This document shows, in pieces, positions 45,882 to 54,758 of a stretch of DNA of 64,000 nucleotides (the stretch's first letter is position 1; each line of letters starts with the position of its first letter). The DNA comes from Streptococcus sp. NPS 308 (GTDB lineage: Bacteria > Bacillota > Bacilli > Lactobacillales > Streptococcaceae), in the NCBI RefSeq assembly GCF_002355895.1, contig NZ_AP017652.1, forward strand, positions 715,001 through 779,000, in the 5' to 3' direction. The position numbers and the translations under genes are program-made. A model generated the notes under the pieces. That model saw only the letters and a program-made list of their open reading frames with translations, had not been told where the DNA came from and searched no databases.

Positions 45882-46045
45882 TTGATTAAATGATGAAAAT
45901 ACTATTAACTATATAGTATTTCTGTTTTATCTAATTTTTAATTAGAAAGAAGGGATTCCAATGTACTAGGGTGTGATTTGTTGATACTTCTAAATGCAGT
46001 CATTGTTATAGTTAGATTTTAAGTGAAAGAAATGAGGGCTTTACG

Positions 46046-46339
46046 ATGAAGAAAAGCATAAAAAAAATAATTACAACATCTTTACTTGCACTGACTTTAG
46101 CTGGTGCAGGTGGTTCGATTGTTTCAGCCGCAACAGTTTGGTATAAAGGTACTGCAGTTTATTGGAATTATGGTCGCACTGCTGGTCTTTGGAGCTATTC
46201 AAATGTTCAGTCTGGTGTTTACGAACACTCAGCATCTGCTAACGGGGCATTCTCAGGCTGGCGATCCCCTGGAGTAGAAGCACGTGCTTCTAGATTCATC
46301 GGAACTGGTACAGCTCAATGTTACTGGAATTGTAGGTAA
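46046..46339 (+). CDS. Lactococcin 972-family bacteriocin
   Basis: 97 residues. The signal peptide (residues 1-29, cleaved after VSA-A) is followed by a Tyr/Trp/Ser/Gly-rich mature part (VWYKGTAVYWNYGRTAG, WSYSNVQSG, SASANGAF) and the end QCYWNCR with two Cys. Family members act on lipid II at the septum of dividing cells. The ABC permease and ATPase genes follow immediately, as usual. AAATGAGGGC lies before ATG 46046. It is very likely under TprA/PhrA control because phrA is 165 bp upstream. Confidence 0.85.
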   Translation: MKKSIKKIITTSLLALTLAGAGGSIVSAATVWYKGTAVYWNYGRTAGLWSYSNVQSGVYEHSASANGAFSGWRSPGVEARASRFIGTGTAQCYWNCR

Positions 46340-46345
46340 GTACCT

Positions 46346-48547
46346 ATGACATACAAAAACATGTTATTAGGTAAAATGAAATACTTAATCCTGTTTTTGA
46401 TTGCCATCCAGAGTATCTTACTTGCTCTGGTGGCAATTTTTTTAGCAGGTTTACAGTATCAACAGTCATGGCAGAGTTATAATCATCATTCCGGGACCGT
46501 AACAGTTTATCTTCAGAAGTTAACAGAAGAGCAATCACAAGATGTATTTAATTATTTTTTAGAACAGAGTGACTTGTCCATATGGACAAAACGTTCTGAA
46601 AGTAGTGATACAGGAGAAGGTCCAAATAGGATTTATATAGACATCCTTGGTAGCTCTGCTGGTTTTTCAGATTTTGAAAGTACGGGTAAAATAGTTGTCT
46701 CACAACAACAATTTGCAAATTTATTATCTCATAGTGATAATAGTATGACTATTGGACTTGACAAAGGCTCAAATAATATGCTTTACGAGCTTCCAGATTT
46801 ATTATTTAGCACACCTGTAGTCATTGAACGATTAGATTATACTTTCCAAAACACTAATACGATTAATGGGATATACCATATTAATGGTCTCCACGATGCT
46901 GTCTCAAGAGATAACTTTTTGCTACATCTTTCAAAGGTGTCAGGTATTTCTGTTGAGGATTTGACAAAAGAAAGTTTTGGAAGTAGTACTGATCAGGGAA
47001 TTTGGGGAATAATACTTGCTATCAGCATCTTAGTAAATGCCTTCATTTTACTGATCCTATTCTTAATCTGTGTTCTTCAATCCTTTAAACATTTCGGAAC
47101 ATTGATTCTTTTAGGATGGGATAGAAAAGAATTATGGTCTGCTTTTTTCAAAAATTCTCTACTATTTTCAATCTACACTATTCCAATTATCTCTTTATGT
47201 AGTTGGTTGTTGTCAGGCTGGTCTAGTTTTGGTTTATCATCGTTTACTCTAGTTTTTGCTGGAGTCAGCCTCTCAGTCTTGTTGCTACTATTTATATTCA
47301 TTATTCCAACGATTATTGTTTATTCGGTTTCTCCATTAGCCGCAATTCATAAACGATTACCAATGAAGCCTTTAATGGTAACCTGCTTGTTATTCTATAC
47401 CTTGGTAGCTGGTTTGTTAATCGCAGTCAGTTACTCTTTAGATGCTCCAATGAATCAGTTTATTGATAATATGAAAGTATCTAGGGAGTGGAAGAATGTT
47501 GAAGATATGTACGTTATATCCAGCTTTGTTGAGGGAGATGATGTAGGTACATATGCAGGAACTACAAATTCCCTTGAGCGTAGTATGTATAACTTTTACC
47601 AGCGTATATCTAAGCTTCCAGGTGTCTATATTGCCCAAGGACAATTTCTTAATCAGGAGTCCCTTGATGCAGTCTATGGGACATACCAGCATGTCCCTAA
47701 AAAACCATTTTGGTATTTGAAATTCTCCTATAATTACCTGCAAGACCTAGGTATTCCCCTAAGTGATGAAGAGTTGCTAGAGATGAGGAATGGTACTCGA
47801 CTTTATCTTCTACCTAACACGCTCAATACAGAAGAACTTGAGGTGATGAAGGCGTATTTACAGGAAAGTGTCACTGTAAAACCGGGAGATTTACAAACTA
47901 ATTTCACAGAAAATCAGAAATTTATGTTCAAGGTTTATCAACCGTCTCGACCAATATTTACTTGGTCAGATTCTATTTCTTATGGTACAACTAGTGAGAA
48001 TCCAGTTATTTTTGTCTCAACACCAGAGAATTTATATTTCATGGAGTCGGCAAACTTAGTTGTCAGTGGCTATAATGGTCTTTTGAAGATTCGTGATAGG
48101 GAAACGATGGAACAGGTAGTGTCCGTTTTAGAAACAGAATTTCCAGATTTAACGGATAATCGGTTGAGTTTTACAACTGTCAAGAACTTTATCAATGGTC
48201 TTCAAAAAGATCTGAGTTATACATTTTATCTTTTTGGCACGATCATAGCGATTATCATAATTACGATGATGGCTATTTTCTGGAGTTTTGTCTTAATGTA
48301 CCGCTTGTTATTTGAGGAAAAATTGTATGTTCAATACTTTATGGGATTCTCACCATGGAAAAGATATATTGGTGTGCTTTCTCTCATTATTAGTTTTTCT
48401 GTGGTGGAATTAATCGTTTCTATCTTAGTGGGTTCTAAGTTGGGAATAGTCATGACACTAGCTACATTTGCTTTTCAGATAATGCTTCTTTACTTCAGCT
48501 TGTTCCGTAAAGAAGGAGAGAGTATCATACAATTATTTAAGGAGTAA
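46346..48547 (+). CDS. Bacteriocin-associated ABC permease
   Basis: 733 residues with a 7-segment layout: one membrane segment at residues 12-35, a large outside domain, three segments at about 225-345, an outside domain, then three segments at 630-725. This is the bacteriocin-associated integral membrane protein family found with lactococcin 972. It starts 7 bp after the bacteriocin stop and ends 5 bp before the ATPase gene, so the three form one operon. It probably gives immunity or export. Confidence 0.9.
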   Translation: MTYKNMLLGKMKYLILFLIAIQSILLALVAIFLAGLQYQQSWQSYNHHSGTVTVYLQKLTEEQSQDVFNYFLEQSDLSIWTKRSESSDTGEGPNRIYIDILGSSAGFSDFESTGKIVVSQQQFANLLSHSDNSMTIGLDKGSNNMLYELPDLLFSTPVVIERLDYTFQNTNTINGIYHINGLHDAVSRDNFLLHLSKVSGISVEDLTKESFGSSTDQGIWGIILAISILVNAFILLILFLICVLQSFKHFGTLILLGWDRKELWSAFFKNSLLFSIYTIPIISLCSWLLSGWSSFGLSSFTLVFAGVSLSVLLLLFIFIIPTIIVYSVSPLAAIHKRLPMKPLMVTCLLFYTLVAGLLIAVSYSLDAPMNQFIDNMKVSREWKNVEDMYVISSFVEGDDVGTYAGTTNSLERSMYNFYQRISKLPGVYIAQGQFLNQESLDAVYGTYQHVPKKPFWYLKFSYNYLQDLGIPLSDEELLEMRNGTRLYLLPNTLNTEELEVMKAYLQESVTVKPGDLQTNFTENQKFMFKVYQPSRPIFTWSDSISYGTTSENPVIFVSTPENLYFMESANLVVSGYNGLLKIRDRETMEQVVSVLETEFPDLTDNRLSFTTVKNFINGLQKDLSYTFYLFGTIIAIIIITMMAIFWSFVLMYRLLFEEKLYVQYFMGFSPWKRYIGVLSLIISFSVVELIVSILVGSKLGIVMTLATFAFQIMLLYFSLFRKEGESIIQLFKE

Positions 48548-48551
48548 TCTC

Positions 48552-49208
48552 ATGTCTAGAATTTCAGTACAAAATGTATCAAAACAATTTGGTTCAAGAG
48601 AAATTTTCAAAGACTTAAGCTTTGATATTGAGGAAAATGAATTTGTAGCTTTAGTAGGACCTTCTGGTTCTGGAAAATCGACTATCCTCAATATGATTGG
48701 ACTATTGGATACTGTTGACAGTGGTAAAATCCTAATTAACGGAAAAGTTTTGCCTAAGGTAAATTCGCAATCAGCAGTTCATTACCGAAGGAATGTCATC
48801 AACTATCTTTTTCAATCCAATGCACTCATTTCTACATCTAGTGTGAAAGATAACCTGATGCTTGCCATGACTTTTTCGAATTTCTCTAGACAGGAGAAGG
48901 AGCAGAGAATCAAGGAAACGCTAGAATTTGTTGGTCTACAAAATCGGTTAAATAGTAAAATCAATGAATTATCGGGAGGTGAACAGCAGAGAATTGCGAT
49001 TGTGAGAGCTATTTTAAAGCCCGGAGATATTGTCCTAGCAGATGAACCAACCGGATCGTTAGATCCTGAAATGTCTCAAAAAGCATTCGATTTGATTCGA
49101 ACTTTGAGAGATCAATTTGGTAAAACAATTTTGGTTGTTACGCATAACATGGAGCAAGCACGGCAATGTGATAGGATCATTTCACTGGAGTCGGTTCTTG
49201 TAAATTAA
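48552..49208 (+). CDS. Bacteriocin ABC transporter ATP-binding protein
   Basis: 218 residues, full length for a MacB/LolD-like ATPase of the lactococcin 972 group. P-loop GPSGSGKST at residues 36-44, signature LSGGEQQR near 138, Walker B VLADEPTGSLD near 158, H-loop THN near 198. AAGGAG at 48538 precedes ATG 48552. It pairs with the permease directly upstream. Confidence 0.93.
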   Translation: MSRISVQNVSKQFGSREIFKDLSFDIEENEFVALVGPSGSGKSTILNMIGLLDTVDSGKILINGKVLPKVNSQSAVHYRRNVINYLFQSNALISTSSVKDNLMLAMTFSNFSRQEKEQRIKETLEFVGLQNRLNSKINELSGGEQQRIAIVRAILKPGDIVLADEPTGSLDPEMSQKAFDLIRTLRDQFGKTILVVTHNMEQARQCDRIISLESVLVN

Positions 49209-49276
49209 CTCAACCATTATTAGCACTTGATACGGTTACTTTTGATTATGGAATATCGAAGGTGGAGAGTTCAAAC

Positions 49277-49555
49277 ATGAAAAAATTTACATATGATATT
49301 ATAAAACAGCCAAGTTTTTCTAATCGTTTGGAGTTAAAAACACATGTACTGGTTGAAAATCATATTGATGATGTCATTTGTCTGCATATCATTGCTAGTA
49401 ATAAATTATTAGATATGGTTATTTTGAACCCATTTCAAAAGAAAACTATCTTTATTCCATGTTATTTTGAGGAAGATATTGTGAAAGTCAAAGATGATTA
49501 TGAAGTTGAGTGGGATTTGTTAGGATTTCAAAAATTTAGAGCATTTTTGGTTTAG
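49277..49555 (+). CDS. Small protein ending bacteriocin island 2
   Basis: 92 residues, soluble, beta-rich (THVLVENHIDDVICLHIIAS...KTIFIPCYF). ATG 49277 has AAGGTGGAG upstream; GTG 49262 is less likely. It is 68 bp after the ATPase gene and could be a cytoplasmic accessory or immunity protein. No family recognised. Confidence 0.55.
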   Translation: MKKFTYDIIKQPSFSNRLELKTHVLVENHIDDVICLHIIASNKLLDMVILNPFQKKTIFIPCYFEEDIVKVKDDYEVEWDLLGFQKFRAFLV

Positions 49556-49559
49556 TAAT

Positions 49560-50090
49560 ATGTGTTGTAGGCTCAAAATATATGGTAAAAAGTAGCTTTG
49601 AAAATGAATTACCTCCAAAGATTTAGTTAAATAATGATTTAACACAAAAAGAAATTATTGAAGTTCTGGAAAGATGTTGTTTCAGTAGAAAAATAAGTCT
49701 TGAAAAACTGGATTTGAAGAATTATTTTGATTATATTGTTTCGGATGACAATTGCTATTGAAGATTCGTACTCAGGGATCAATTAGTGCTGGTATTGCTA
49801 CTATTGGATATTACGATAACCGATTGCCTTTATTTAATGCTAAGGCAAATTGTAAGGCAAGAAGTATTGAACGTAATTCAATCACAACATGAGTTTTAAA
49901 ATGTCTAGACGCACTTAGAAAAATAAAAAAAGTGATAGAGCAATTTTGCTCTATCACTTTTTTTATTTTTCTAAAAACAGCGGTAAAAATACATGATTTT
50001 TCACTCTTAATAGTGAAGTCTAAAAATTGAGAGAGTTTTATGAAAAATCGTTCACCGCCATTTCCTACCTTATCAAATCTATATAAGGAG
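49560..50090. other. Gene debris and terminator before the sigma-like gene
   Basis: Broken frames, for example one reading RTQGSISAGIATIGYYDNRL at about 49765-49890, show a decayed gene. A near-perfect hairpin AAAAAAAGTGATAGAGCAA / TTGCTCTATCACTTTTTTT (49926-49966) is a bidirectional terminator. Confidence 0.6.
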
Positions 50091-50097
50091 GAATAAA

Positions 50098-50493
50098 ATG
50101 GTGTATTTTATCTATGTGAATGGGTTAAAAGTCCCTGTTTCCAGAGAGGTTTACCGTGAGTATTGGAAGTTGACAAATAGGGAAAATTATCTTAATCGAT
50201 TAGAAGTTCAACATCATGTTAGACCGTTTTCGGATTATACTGATTGTCAACTAACTGGTGTTAAGGCTGATGAGAAAATGGATATTCAAAAGATTATTGA
50301 GACTAAGGAAATCTTGCAACTATTGTGTGAAGCTCTGCTTACGCTTAATGATGATGAATTTAAACTTGTCAAGGATTTGTTTTTTGAGGACAAAACATTG
50401 AATGAAATTTCTCAGTCCTCGAAAGTCTCAATCACAACTGTCGCAAGACGAAGAGATAAAATTTTAAGTTATCTCAAAAAAATGTTGCAATGA
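50098..50493 (+). CDS. Sigma-70 region-4-like ICE regulator
   Basis: 131 residues. The C-terminal 60 residues (ALLTLNDDEFKLVKDLFFEDKTLNEISQSSKVSITTVARRRDKIL) form a sigma region-4-type HTH. The N-terminus (VYFIYVNGLKVPVSREVYREYW) is typical of Tn916 orf7-like regulators. AAGGAGG lies before ATG 50098. It sits with the HTH repressor, DUF3173 protein and integrase, so it probably controls excision genes. Confidence 0.82.
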   Translation: MVYFIYVNGLKVPVSREVYREYWKLTNRENYLNRLEVQHHVRPFSDYTDCQLTGVKADEKMDIQKIIETKEILQLLCEALLTLNDDEFKLVKDLFFEDKTLNEISQSSKVSITTVARRRDKILSYLKKMLQ

Positions 50494-50561
50494 AGCGGTA
50501 AAAATTGTCAAATTTTCACTCTATATAGTGAGGGAAAAATAATAGTTTTCTCCAATGACCC

Positions 50562-50792
50562 TTGACAACTGAATAGACCAAGGTGGGACGTTAATCATTT
50601 GTGGAGCAATTTAGCCAGACACGCTGTGATATGAGCGGGAACTGTCAGCTATAAAATAGAGTGGTACTCTATCTGCCATGACACAAGTGAGGATAATGAT
50701 ACTTCTAACCGTTTAGGCTGCCATCGTAAAAAGATAGCGGGTGAAACTCCCATGAGTAGTGATATCACCAATCATTCCCACTGAGATCAACT
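50562..50792 (+). ncRNA. Putative structured RNA element, copy A
   Basis: About 230 bp with no coding frame, starting TTGACAACTGAATAGACCAA. It is matched along its length by 51814-52029. Stems seen: CGCT/AGCG, perfect ATAGAGT/ACTCTAT (50656-50672) and GGG/CCC (50739-50751). In copy B the last is AAG/CTT with the same loop length, and the first is GCTC/GAGC, so pairing is kept while bases change. It lies just downstream of the sigma-like gene. Confidence 0.6.
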
Positions 50793-50799
50793 TAGAGTA

Positions 50800-51470
50800 A
50801 CTTGTTATTAGGAGGGAATGTTTCGGAATAATCAGTAGTAAAATATAGTGTGCAACTTTTAATGCTTAATTTTTTATACTCCTGAAATATGCTGACTAAT
50901 AGTCACATAATCAAAATGTTGGAATTTATAAGTGTGAATAAAAGTTTTCATACTATGCCCCCTTGTTTTTTCTTTTTTCACTTATGTGAAATCTGTCAGA
51001 AAGTCAGGCTAAATCTTATTTAGTTTCAAGTAATAGCTACCTTCTATAGAATGATAATGAAAATTCTAGATTGGATTTGCATAATACTGTTATCAGTAGA
51101 TCTTCTATCATTGATTTGTTTCACCGGTATTACAGAATCTCGATTAGTTTTACAAGTAAAAATAGAATGTTTTCTATCCTAACGACGAGCAGTATAAGCA
51201 GTTTTTCCTTTGTTTAAATAAAACTAAAATTTAGTATTGTTCAGCTTCAGAGAAGTGCTTGTATGATTGATTTGTGAACATTTTTCTATAATTTTGCAAT
51301 ATTTTTGAGACTATAATATATTAGATAAACATGTCTTTTGTGTTTCACTTTATTTTACAATAAGACTAATTTTTGAAAGTCAGTAATTTTAAATAGTTGA
51401 TAAAATCTTTGCTCTCAGACGGTTAATAGATATGCTTATGAGAAGTGTTTAATAAATTAATTTTAGTTCA
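50800..51470. other. Long AT-rich region without genes
   Basis: I see no supported gene here. It contains decayed, stop-rich sequence between RNA-like copy A and the HTH repressor promoter; IS or gene remnants are possible but not recognisable. Confidence 0.5.
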
Positions 51471-51473
51471 AAA

Positions 51474-51519
51474 TGTCCAGTTTGGACACTTTGAAAGATT
51501 TCTTAGTTTTATATATTAT
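51474..51519 (+). promoter_or_regulatory. Operator and promoter of the HTH repressor
   Basis: Perfect palindrome TGTCCA-GTT-TGGACA (51474-51488), followed by -35 TTGAAA (51491-51496) and -10 TATTAT (51514-51519) with 17-bp spacing. A palindrome directly before the promoter of an HTH gene suggests autoregulation. Confidence 0.55.
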
Positions 51520-51541
51520 ACTTTTCTCAGGAGAAAGCTAG

Positions 51542-51763
51542 ATGTACAGACGTTTGAGAGATTTGAGGGAAGATCACGATTTGACCCAAAAACAAATAGC
51601 TAAAATACTTTCATTTACAAACTCAGCTTATGCTAAAATTGAACGGGGTGAGCATGCCTTGACTGCAGATGTATTGGTAACTCTCTCAAACTTTTACGAT
51701 GTCAGTACAGACTATCTATTGGGATTGACAGATTTTCCTGATAAAATTCGCTTTAGAAAATAA
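51542..51763 (+). CDS. HTH (Cro/CI-type) ICE repressor
   Basis: 73 residues, nearly all one HTH_3 domain (residues 4-60, LTQKQIAKILSFTNSAYAKIERGEH, then DVSTDYLLGLTD). It resembles the Xre-type repressors in ICE integration modules. CAGGAGAAAG precedes ATG 51542. It is followed by a terminator and has a palindromic operator upstream, so it probably controls itself and perhaps the excision genes. Confidence 0.88.
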   Translation: MYRRLRDLREDHDLTQKQIAKILSFTNSAYAKIERGEHALTADVLVTLSNFYDVSTDYLLGLTDFPDKIRFRK

Positions 51764-51808
51764 TCTCCTCAATTTCATAGAGTGTGAAAATGAGGAGATT
51801 TTTTATTT
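51763..51808 (+). terminator. Terminator of the HTH repressor gene
   Basis: AATCTCCTCA pairs with TGAGGAGATT across an 18-base loop and is followed by TTTTT. Confidence 0.75.
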
Positions 51809-51813
51809 GTTCT

Positions 51814-52029
51814 TTGACAATTGAATAGTCCAAAATGGTACTTTCCTCATTTGTGGAGCAGATTTGAATGGCTCGCCATGATAAGAGCGATTTTAAAACC
51901 ATCAATAAAATAGAGCGATACTTTATATGCCATGATACAAATGATATACAATGATACTTCTGACCGTTCAGGCTGCCACCGTAAAAGAGCAGCAAGTGAA
52001 ATTCTTATGATGACTTCATCAGTCATGCC
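51814..52029 (+). ncRNA. Putative structured RNA element, copy B
   Basis: Diverged copy of 50562-50792, starting TTGACAATTGAATAGTCCAA and holding the shared block TGATACTTCTGACCG with GGCTGCCACCGTAAAA. Stems: GCTC/GAGC, ATAGAG/CTTTAT with one G-U pair, GCTGC/GCAGC, and AAG/CTT (51994-52006). It runs straight into the start of the excision-integration genes, so it may be their leader RNA. Confidence 0.6.
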
Positions 52030-52068
52030 ATGGAGGTGAAAAAATCTAAGAAAGGAAGTAGTAAAATC

Positions 52069-52338
52069 ATGGAAACAGTAAACTATAAAGATTTAGTTGC
52101 GATTGGTTTTCCAGAGCACACATCGAGGAATATTATTAGACAAGCAAAAAAAATTGCTGTAAAAAAGTTTGAAGAAGCTAGAAAAAATGATAAGAATGCG
52201 GTACAATTAGGATGTTCACCTTTCGATAATAAAAGGTTAGGCATTGCTCCTAAAAATATTGTAGAAAATTTAATTGGTATTTCTTTTTCAGATATAGAAG
52301 GTGAGAAAGATGGTTATATCAAAGACAAAGAAATATAA
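52069..52338 (+). CDS. DUF3173-type small DNA-binding protein (excisionase-like)
   Basis: 89 residues with an HTH-like start (YKDLVAIGFPEHTSRNIIRQAKKIAV) as in DUF3173 proteins, which are normally encoded directly before ICE integrases and probably act as directionality factors. AAAGGAAG precedes ATG 52069; ATG 52030 upstream is less likely. It overlaps the integrase gene. Confidence 0.75.
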   Translation: METVNYKDLVAIGFPEHTSRNIIRQAKKIAVKKFEEARKNDKNAVQLGCSPFDNKRLGIAPKNIVENLIGISFSDIEGEKDGYIKDKEI

Positions 52339-53497
52339 AGGTGTATACAAAGATTCAAAAGGAAAAATTTACTTTCAAATTGAATTAGGAGTTGATCCAA
52401 TAACTGGGAAAAGAATCCAAAAGAAAGGAAGGAAAAATCAACAGGGACTACCGTTTAATTCTTTTAAGGAAGCATATGAAGAGATACTTCGTTTAAAACA
52501 TGAATTTGTGAACTCTACTATTAATAATAGTTTTCTAACTTTTAGAGAGTTTATGGAAGAGATATATTTAAAATATTATCAACAAAAAGTTCAATTTGTA
52601 ACTTATCAGACTGCTTTACCACATCATCAGTTATTTATTAAGCAATTTGGTAGTAAAAAATTATCAGATATTAGTACTATTGACTGTGAAAGATTTCGCT
52701 TAGCTATTATAGACAAGTATTCTAGTAACTATGCTAAAAATATGTGGTCTAGATTTAAAGCATGTCTGGGCTATGCAGAAAGATTGGGTTATATTGATAG
52801 AGTTCCTTTTAAAGGATTAGATAATCCTAGAGGAAAGCACCCTGATACAAAATTTTGGACATTTGATGAATTTAAGAAGGTAATAAACTCTTTTGATATT
52901 AGTGAGTATGAGGGACTCCATAATTACATGACGATCTGGTTATATTTTATGACTGGTTTAAGAGTTAGTGAGGGTATTGCTCTTAAATGGGAAGATATTG
53001 ATTTTGAACGTAAATGGATCCATGTTCATTCGACGATTGAGAAAGATAAAAACGGTGTATGGTATGCTAAACAACAAACAAAGACAGTAGCAGGGAATCG
53101 TAAAATTGATTTAGATGATTTTACAATTACAATACTTAAAAGATGGCGAGAAGTTCAAATCAAGAATGATGATAAAGATTATGTAATATCACGTTTTGGT
53201 GAGCCCTTGTGTAAGTCTACAATCTCTAGGATAATAAAAAGGCATGCTAGGGTTACTGGTGTACCAGAAATTACAGGGAAAGGATTAAGACATAGTCATG
53301 CATCCTATCTTATAAATGTATTGCATAAGGATACCTTATATGTTTCATATCGATTAGGACATGCTGATAAATCAACAACGTTGAATACATATAGTCACTG
53401 GTATTATTCAGGTGATTCAACAATTTCAGAAGAGATTACAAACAGTTTAGATAATCTTGGATTATCAATTTACCTACCAAATTCCTGCCAAAGTTGA
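52310..53497 (+). CDS. int: ICE integrase, tyrosine recombinase
   Basis: 395 residues. An arm-binding N-terminus (KYKGVYKDSKGKIYFQIELG) and a SAM-like core-binding part lead to the catalytic domain: Arg in TGLRVSEG, Lys in QTKTVAGNRKI, HxxH in LRHSHASYL, His in RLGHADKST and nucleophile Tyr in NTYSHW. All are present. ATG 52310 has AAGGTGAG upstream; GTG 52301 is possible. Ordinary chromosome follows, so the attachment site should lie between about 53500 and 53790. Confidence 0.92.
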   Translation: MVISKTKKYKGVYKDSKGKIYFQIELGVDPITGKRIQKKGRKNQQGLPFNSFKEAYEEILRLKHEFVNSTINNSFLTFREFMEEIYLKYYQQKVQFVTYQTALPHHQLFIKQFGSKKLSDISTIDCERFRLAIIDKYSSNYAKNMWSRFKACLGYAERLGYIDRVPFKGLDNPRGKHPDTKFWTFDEFKKVINSFDISEYEGLHNYMTIWLYFMTGLRVSEGIALKWEDIDFERKWIHVHSTIEKDKNGVWYAKQQTKTVAGNRKIDLDDFTITILKRWREVQIKNDDKDYVISRFGEPLCKSTISRIIKRHARVTGVPEITGKGLRHSHASYLINVLHKDTLYVSYRLGHADKSTTLNTYSHWYYSGDSTISEEITNSLDNLGLSIYLPNSCQS

Positions 53498-53597
53498 AAC
53501 TTGAGGAATTAACCCACTAATACTGGGAGAAAATAAGATTAGCAAATTGTTACTCTTAAATAATAGAGCAACTACATTAGTAGCTTAAAAAACTTAT

Positions 53598-53626
53598 AAA
53601 ACTGCTATTCCTAAGAATAGCAGTTT
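53598..53626 (+). terminator. Terminator near the ICE right end
   Basis: AAACTGCTATTC / GAATAGCAGTTTTTT hairpin with T-run. The interval 53498-53793 holds no gene; the ICE-chromosome junction is probably inside it, but I cannot place it without the other end. Confidence 0.75.
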
Positions 53627-53793
53627 TTTCTTTTTAGAATGGTAAATCTACCTCTAAATTATAGTCTGATACGAAAGTTCTAGGGTGCTTTTTTCTAACA
53701 GTTACTAGAATCTTGATAGAAATTCGATTTTCTTCTTGACTCTGACCTCAGGTAAGGGATTATACTAATAGTAGATAAGAAAGGGGATTTATT

Positions 53794-54696
53794 ATGCAAA
53801 TCAATATGATTCGTTCAGATAAAGTTTACCAAGAGATGCTCGAGCTTCCTTTGGAAAAGAGAGAGGGCTGTTTTCGAGCTAAAATATTAGCACCTTTTGC
53901 TACGAAATACCAAACTCAACATATTCCTCTGAAAGCCAAGTATCCCGGAGGATTTGATGCTTTGTTCCTACTTGGTTTTATGAATCAGCTACCCGGAACT
54001 CTGTCAGAGAAGGATAGACCAGCTATCGACGCTCTGAGCTCTGATCAACTCTGGCAAGACTGCCAGAATACCATCAAGAGGAGTATTGGTCTTTTTGAGC
54101 AGGCTGGCTATGACTTAGAGGTTGAGGATTACCATTTTACTATTTTATTGGGCAACCCTGAAAAGCCCATGTTACAGCTCAATAAGGGTTATAGTGGAGA
54201 TGGTGGAATTCCAGGCTACCTCATGCTTAGTCTGCTACCAAATGACTATACTTTGCCACGTGTGCAGGCAGCTCTGGCCCACGAGTGCAACCATAACGTT
54301 CGTTTCCAATTTATCAAATGGAACCAGCAGACGACATTAGCAGACTGGGTAGTTAGTGAGGGGTTGGCAGAGTCTTTTGCTGCTGAGCTCTATGGTAAAG
54401 ATCTCATTGGGCCTTGGGTCACTTCAACTAGTTCCGAGCAGCTAGAAGAGATTAAGCATGTTATCTCAAGTCAGCTTCAGCTAACAGGAATGGCGGAAAT
54501 GGCTCCTTATCTTTACGGTGATGAAATAGCTGAGATTCAAGGTCAACTACCAGTTGGAATGCCTTATGCTGCGGGCTATGCTTATGGCTATCATCTGATA
54601 CAAGCTTATCTGAAAAAGACTGGCAAGAGCATTATTGAGGCTACTGTGACATCAACGGAAGAGATTCTAGAGGCGACGAAAGACTTTTGGAAATGA
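53794..54696 (+). CDS. DUF2268-type putative zinc protease
   Basis: 300 residues, soluble. The zincin motif HECNH lies near residues 163-167, and a second conserved part is VVSEGLAESFAAELYG, with the third ligand probably the Glu in SEGLAE. This fits the DUF2268 family of predicted metallopeptidases. AAAGGGG precedes ATG 53794. It is the first chromosomal gene past the ICE integrase, transcribed away from it. The biological role is unknown. Confidence 0.8.
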   Translation: MQINMIRSDKVYQEMLELPLEKREGCFRAKILAPFATKYQTQHIPLKAKYPGGFDALFLLGFMNQLPGTLSEKDRPAIDALSSDQLWQDCQNTIKRSIGLFEQAGYDLEVEDYHFTILLGNPEKPMLQLNKGYSGDGGIPGYLMLSLLPNDYTLPRVQAALAHECNHNVRFQFIKWNQQTTLADWVVSEGLAESFAAELYGKDLIGPWVTSTSSEQLEEIKHVISSQLQLTGMAEMAPYLYGDEIAEIQGQLPVGMPYAAGYAYGYHLIQAYLKKTGKSIIEATVTSTEEILEATKDFWK

Positions 54697-54758
54697 CACT
54701 TTTGCTTGCAAATCTGCCAGAGTTTGATATAATGTAGGTAATTTTTGGAGGTAACTAT

